From NCBI GenBank assembly GCA_928724745.1, contig CAKMXJ010000032.1:682001-746000 (forward strand): 64,000 bases of DNA, in the 5' to 3' direction. How positions within the stretch are numbered: the stretch's first letter is position 1; each line of letters begins with the position of its first letter. Positions 59,112-64,000 of this stretch are shown in pieces. The DNA is from Anthracocystis setariae (Eukaryota > Basidiomycota > Ustilaginomycetes > Ustilaginales > Ustilaginaceae). A model generated the notes under the pieces. It was not told the DNA's origin, did not search any database, and saw only the letters and a program-made list of their open reading frames with translations. The translations under genes were made by a program, and so were the position numbers.

Positions 59112-60526
59112 TCAACCAAAAGCTGCAGAGAGGCTGTTAGAGGAAAGACTTTCCCTCCTCTGCGGAGCCTGTCGAAGCGCGTCGTGAGGCAACAAAATGT
59201 TTCCAACAAAGGCGTTGGTCTGATCCCTGGAGACAAACGTGTGCGGCTGTTCACCAGGCACAAGCTCGCCGCACGTGCCATTGAAGCTTTGAAAGGCTTG
59301 ATCTAGTCGGTTCCGGTGAAAGGAAAGTGATTCAAAGTCAGTGATCGGGACTGACGACGAGAAAGAGAGAGAGTGAACTTACCAGTGTAGAGGGACTCCT
59401 TATTGAAAAGCCTCTTGGGCAACGCTCGGACTTTGCGCCCAGGAGCCGCATTGAGTGTAGGACTTTGAAGTACTTGGTCTTGTCGCTGGAGTGGATCATA
59501 GTGGGGAATCGAGAAGTTGCTGGTCGTGGAGCTGAATGAAGTATCCGCCGTGGAACACATGCTGAGCTCGGGAGTGGACTCATGTCCTGTTGTCGCCTCG
59601 CTCGAAGTGGAAGGAGTCTTGCTGGCTCTCTGTTTTGCCACCTTGGGCTTGGTAGCTTTAGTCTTTCTAACTGGAGTGCGCTTGGCTGCTGTAGTGACCG
59701 CCCTCTGTTGCCCTCCCTTTGAGGGACTGTTCTTGTTAGCAGCAACGAGATCATATACCCACTGTCCGACCTTCTCCTTGACGCCGTATTTGATCCAGCT
59801 GATCATACTGTTCCAATCGTCTTCGAACTCCTTCTTGTCTGCAGCAGTGAGTGGTCTGTCGAGATTCTCTTGCAGTAGTTGATCTATCTTGAATCGTTTT
59901 GCTTCGGGCAGGGGTCCAGGTCTAATGGGAAGACCGCAGGCAATCATTTTGACTTGGACAAGCAGCTTCATTCGCACACGATCGCCGCATGCAAACTTCT
60001 TCATGATGTCCGACCATCCCGAGCGGCGGCGCGCATTGATAAACCAAAGTGTGAGCTGGCTCATCTTGAGGGGTGTGGTGGTCCTGCAGGACTCGTTTGT
60101 GACCTTGATCAGGTCATCTTTGTCGTCTTGAGTCGGATAAGGGTCATCCAAAGACGCCAGAAAATGCTTGCGCATGTGGTATGAAGGTAGGGCATCGGAC
60201 ATATCTTGAGGAGAAGTGGGCTGCTCAGCAAAGTGGCTGCTAAGTGCTGAGCGAGTATCTTGAAGCACCGTGGCTCTAAGGCGCTCATTCACCTCTTCTA
60301 ATTGCATTCTTGTTTCGGCGATGGCCTTCATTCTTCCACTAGTCTGATGTAATTGGAGTAGAGTTTCTTGACTAAGGTCGCCATCCGCATCAATCAGTCC
60401 CGTCTTTGCTCTCGCGTGCAGAACCTGCAGAGAATCCAAGACATCCCCAAATTCGTTTTTCTTGGCCTGGAGCACTTTGCTTTCGATTTCTTGAAGCGAG
60501 ATGAGCAGATCTTTGAGCGATATCAT
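59112..60526 (-). CDS. bE: b mating-type homeodomain protein bE (HD1, TALE class)
   Basis: Spliced as complement(59112-59302, 59383-60526), giving 444 residues; U. maydis bE has 473. The start at 60526 (MISLKDLLISLQEIESK) gives the family N-terminus; the open frame extends 89 codons upstream without similarity. Residues 1-110 form the allele-variable region for self/non-self dimer choice. The homeodomain (about 110-172) has DDPYPTQDDK, the three-residue TALE extension, and WFINARRRSGW in the recognition helix. A Lys-rich basic stretch follows (KTKATKPKVAKQRASK). An 80-bp intron near the 3' end begins GTAAGT, has CTGAC as branch candidate and ends TAG; without it the protein would stop 16 residues past the donor. 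A 3' intron is also known in U. maydis bE. Divergent from bW. Confidence 0.9.
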
Positions 60527-60643
60527 GATGGTGTACACGAGTTCGATGCCAGATAAGAAGCAATGTCGTCGAAAGAGAGATGAAGAGAGGAAAAGAAGAA
60601 TGTCATCCACGACTGAGACCAGAGCGCGCGAAGAGGTCCGAAA

Positions 60644-60652
60644 TCCCTTTGT
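60644..60652 (-). promoter_or_regulatory. Pheromone response element in the bE/bW promoter
   Basis: The minus strand reads ACAAAGGGA, exactly the Prf1 site. It lies 118 bp from the bE ATG and 109 bp from the bW ATG, in the middle of the 234-bp shared promoter. This fits pheromone induction of b transcription, as in U. maydis. Confidence 0.8.
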
Positions 60653-60760
60653 GCTCTCAAAAATTGGTCCTTGTCTTTTGAAGACGTCACAGACGCAAGC
60701 CTCTGCTTTTCTTTCCCCTTCCATCCTCAAGTCAACCAAAGGAGGTCCTCTGACACAAAA

Positions 60761-62902
60761 ATGCTCGACCACATCACTCTCGTCACGATACAAGAGCTTG
60801 CTTCAAAGCTCCTTCTTTCTCTTCCAGAGGGCTCAAAGACACCCTTAATCAATTCACAGCCCAAGATAGATGATCATTTGGCGCTCGACTCTCCTAATGT
60901 GGAGCACCTCATGGCAGATCTTACACCATATCATCTAAATGAAGATTGTTCACAGCTTCTGCTCGTGATGTACGAGGAGAAGATCAGTCGCCTCCGTCAA
61001 GTATTTGCCAACGTGTATTACGAGGTGTGCAACGACATCCATCGACACCAGCTTGACAACAACAGATTCCTCAATGGTTTTCGACAATCCCTCTCTGACC
61101 TGTTCTTGCGTCAGTCCTGTAAGATCTGGCAGGCCGTTCTTCAGCAGCTGGATTCCAGCTGCGATCGGATGGAAGAAACACGCCGTGCGATCGATTCCTC
61201 GACACGCCCTTACGATCGCTCCTCCAACGGAGGTCGAGGGCACAACACCGACGCTGTGCGAATCCTGGAACAAGCCTTTCAGCACACTCCTAACATCACT
61301 CAAGCTGAAAAATATCGACTAGCTGAGGTCACTGGACTCCAGCCTAAGCAAGTCACCATCTGGGTAAGTATCCCTTTTTTCGCATCGCACCGTTCTATTC
61401 GAAACGACTTTCGCACAATCTTTGATGCCAATACTCCACGTCTTCGTGCTGAGAGGATCCGCTAAGAAGAAGGAGTCCATTTTCTGACCCTTAGCGATTC
61501 AAAACAGGATCGAACAACAAACTTCTGAGCTTCTTGCTGCAAGGGTCATCGAAGACTTCATGTATGAGAAAGTATTGACCACCATATTCTGTTGCATTCC
61601 CGTGTCGCCACACAGTTTCAGAATCGCCGTAATCGCAAAGCCAAGAAGACTACCAAGAATTTAGCCACGACTCCACCTCCGGCCAATCACTCGCCTCTTC
61701 ACTCGCTGTCAACTCCCGCCTCTCCCACCATCCCTTTCACTTCTGGTGAGAAGAAACGCAAATCCTACGGCTCAATCTCTCTCTCGTCTACGCCCAATTT
61801 CCCATCCACTCCCTCTTCTGCGTACGACGAACGTGGTTTCCTCAAGAAAGCTCGTCCCCTTCGCTCGACCTCCGACAACAGCGATACTTCGGGAACCTCG
61901 GTGTCTTCCCTTGAATTGACTTCCTCCTTCACTTACTGGTCTTCTCCCTCCTCGCGCTCCACTTCGTCGTCTTCAGCAAGTTCAAGTCCGGACAAATGCT
62001 TCGACAACCTTGGCTCAGCACAGAATCTGTTCCGATGGATGGAACCATCGAACAGAGAAAATGTGGTGATGCCTTCAGTGACAATTCCGCCGGCTGCCAA
62101 CGATCAGCTCTTTGGACAGGAGCAGAGATCGCCCTTCACTTGCGACAATGCGATGGGTCTTACCGGCCAGTTCAACTTCAGCCAGCTACAATCGGGAATG
62201 GACAAGCTGACGACTGACCTGAGGGAAAGTATTCACCGGGCAATCGAGCTCCACGGTCCTCCGCAAGGTCAAAGCAGTGGCGGCTCGTGGGGGAGTCAGC
62301 AGAAGGCGATGGATGACGACGCTGAATGGGTCGACGAGGACGATTCACTCGCTACAACTGCTACCAACTCGAATCTGTCCTTCAATCCTCAAGTCTTTGG
62401 GTCCCAGAATGGACAGGTGACGATACCAGCCTTGAGTGCTGGTAATCCACCGCTGCCACCTCCTCAACAGCCAATCAGCTGGCCTCTTCATCCCTTGCAG
62501 ACCCTCAGCTGCGACTCTAGCTTCGAAGCATCCTCTTCCTACACTAATGATACGGACAACTTCGACATCAACCAATTCATCGCCAACTCTTCCCAGTCTT
62601 CTTCGCAAAGTTGTCTCCAGTCCGCCCCGCAACCGCTACCCCCACAAGATATCTCGAACCCGTTCATGCCTCTGCAGCAAACTCAGGCTCCAGGATCGTC
62701 TCAGATCTCAAACGACATCGAGATGGACTTGGACGTAGCCGATTTGGTCGGGTTTCAAGAATTATACGCACTGTTTTCAGCAAGTCAATCGTCAGGGGCT
62801 GGAGAGGATCTTGTGGTTAACGGGGGAGAAGGTGGGCAGGGAGGGTTTCCTCAGCTTCGTTTCAACTTTGATGAAAGTTCAAACATGTTTACCCTCGCCT
62901 GA
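60761..62902 (+). CDS. bW: b mating-type homeodomain protein bW (HD2 class)
   Basis: Spliced as 60761-61363 and 61616-62902, giving 629 residues (U. maydis bW: 644). The ATG at 60761 (MLDHITLVTIQELASKLL) matches the family N-terminus. The first 140 residues are the variable dimerisation region. The homeodomain (about 145-215) is of the typical 60-residue class: LEQAFQHTPNITQAEKYRLAE, GLQPKQVTIW, then FQNRRNRKAKK. A 252-bp intron (GTAAGTA ... CACAG) splits the recognition helix exactly between W201 and F202. The position is the same as the intron known from U. maydis bW. The long C-terminal part is Ser/Pro-rich with an acidic Asp/Glu region and acts as the regulatory region. It pairs with bE from another allele. 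Confidence 0.9.
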
Positions 62903-63202
62903 TGGGTTTAGCATCCGATAACGCTGACCTCTCGAATCATTGGTGTCGTCACTACTCTTCCCACCTCTATACCTGATGTGTATCTTCTCCGTTAGTGTTA
63001 TCCCTGTTTCATCGTATGGTTTGGATGCCCGATTATTTGTCTCGTAGTGCTCCGTATCTGATCCGCAATGCAGTTTACCCAATCACTTTTTCTGTGTGCC
63101 CTCAAACAATTCGACTTTTGAATGTGGGATTCTACAAGATAAGCATTGCTAGTGAGGATATGATAAAATGTGTACATGAGTAGAATTGTTCCATCCCTTC
63201 GT
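62903..63202. other. Convergent 3' region bW / nat1
   Basis: 300 bp between the two stop codons. AT-richer than the flanking genes; nothing else recognised. Confidence 0.5.
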
Positions 63203-64000
63203 CTACAGCAATGGCTCATGCTTGGTCTCTCCATTGACCTCTTCCTTGTCCTGCTCAACACCCTTTGCCCACTTGGCCCTGTTCTCCTCTCTCACCTTCT
63301 TCTCCTCGTCGAGCTCAACTGCGATTTTGAACGCGTTTGCAAGGGGGAACACTTTCTTCGCTCTCACATCGAACTCTGTCGTCGAGCAAGGCGAGATCGA
63401 AGCGAGAAGAGTACGAGCCTCGACAGCTATTTTAAGCGCCTTGATGCTTTCTCTGGGTTTCGTCGAGGGGGTGGCTGCGAGTGTGGGCGGGAGCGAGAGG
63501 AGGAGCGAGATAGCTTCGTCCTTTCGATCCAATGCAATGGCCGTTTTTGCATTGCCAAGAACGTGTGCGGGGGTGAAAGCGAAAGGGGTTTGCAGCGATT
63601 CCGTAAAGTACGTCGGCAGAGGCTTATCCGCCGGGATGATGCGCGAAAGCGTATTGCTGATCACATCGCCGATCGGTTTAGGTGCCGCCTTGAGATCCGG
63701 CAACCTGATTTTCAACCTCACCACCATCTCGGTCACATCCGCATCCTGCACATCGAGCTTGTTCAAATGCGCAACAGCCCTTGTAGCGAGCAACCAATTC
63801 TTCTCCCTGAGAGCGACCTCAAAGACAGCCCTCCAGGTTTCCGTCCTTTCTGGTGCGTGCGCCTGGAGAAAGCGCAACCATTTGGCAGCTGGTGCCAGCG
63901 GGGCCTCTTTAACCGAGGCGAAAAGCTCAAGACCTTTGGGATCCAAATCCGGTTTAGGCCCGTCATCGTCGACAGCCTCGCCATTGGCAGCAGCCTCTTC
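63203..64000 (-). CDS. nat1: N-terminal acetyltransferase A auxiliary subunit (Nat1/NAA15), C-terminal part
   Basis: 266 codons to the stop at 63203, open to the right edge, so the N-terminal TPR part is outside the window. The visible part contains LDPKGLELFASVKEAPLAPAAKWLRFLQAHAPERTETWRAVFEVALREKNWLLATRAVAHLNKLD, helical repeats like those at the end of NAA15, and a Lys/Glu-rich C-terminus. NAA15 anchors the NatA acetyltransferase to ribosomes. In U. maydis nat1 is the gene flanking bW, so synteny supports the call. The frame passes through acidic EEAAANGEAVDDDG just before the edge. Confidence 0.85.
   Translation of the reverse strand, partial: EEAAANGEAVDDDGPKPDLDPKGLELFASVKEAPLAPAAKWLRFLQAHAPERTETWRAVFEVALREKNWLLATRAVAHLNKLDVQDADVTEMVVRLKIRLPDLKAAPKPIGDVISNTLSRIIPADKPLPTYFTESLQTPFAFTPAHVLGNAKTAIALDRKDEAISLLLSLPPTLAATPSTKPRESIKALKIAVEARTLLASISPCSTTEFDVRAKKVFPLANAFKIAVELDEEKKVREENRAKWAKGVEQDKEEVNGETKHEPLL

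Noticed and set aside
60527..60793. Upstream extension of bE by 89 codons
   Set aside because: It would overlap the bW start region and the PRE, and the extension lacks similarity to bE; the Met at 60526 gives the known N-terminus.
1..64000. Pheromone/receptor (a locus) genes in the window
   Set aside because: No short CAAX pheromone precursor or seven-helix receptor was recognised; linkage of a and b cannot be judged here.

Overview
The window is nuclear DNA of a basidiomycete, almost certainly a smut fungus (Ustilaginaceae). Long open reading frames with few or no introns are separated by short intergenic regions. The gene order at the right end, c1d1 - bE <> bW - nat1, is that of the multiallelic b mating-type locus of Ustilago maydis and its relatives. 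The species cannot be fixed from this sequence alone.

Layout. 1-2.7 kb is repeat debris: an ORF with 73-residue internal repeats running off the left edge, a probable solo or terminal LTR, a tyrosine-recombinase remnant and a 131-bp direct repeat. 2.7-3.8 kb is a frameshifted adenosine-deaminase-like gene. 4-14.7 kb carries CCT7 and the very large FAB1/PIKfyve lipid kinase. After 3.5 kb without recognisable genes, 18-31.4 kb carries a secreted DPBB (barwin-like) protein with a 32-Asn tract, the FCP1 CTD phosphatase, a GNL1-type circularly permuted GTPase, methylthioadenosine phosphorylase and a Rad5/HLTF-like SNF2-RING protein.

33.0-44.6 kb is a nested transposon. A PIF/Harbinger element (transposase plus Myb/SANT-like protein) is split by a full-length Ty1/Copia retrotransposon. 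The retrotransposon's two 945-bp LTRs differ at one base, its insertion made a 5-bp duplication, and it has an intact gag-pol, an extra ORF with a Zn2Cys6-like cluster and a half-tRNA-type primer site. It is also studded with a 22-bp imperfect palindrome that recurs in LTRs, coding loops and untranslated sequence.

44.6-58.3 kb carries a NUDCD1-like protein, a LEA-like protein, a DHX29-like DEAH helicase, an Ies1-like INO80 subunit and C1D1. 59.1-62.9 kb is the b locus: bE (HD1/TALE homeodomain) and bW (HD2 homeodomain), divergently transcribed from a 234-bp promoter holding an exact pheromone response element. The window ends inside nat1.

How they work together. bE and bW from different alleles form the heterodimeric regulator of sexual and pathogenic development in smuts, and the PRE ties their transcription to pheromone signalling (Prf1 in U. 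maydis). The other genes are general housekeeping functions: folding, phosphoinositide signalling, transcription, translation, DNA repair, chromatin and RNA decay. The nested transposon is the main accessory island.
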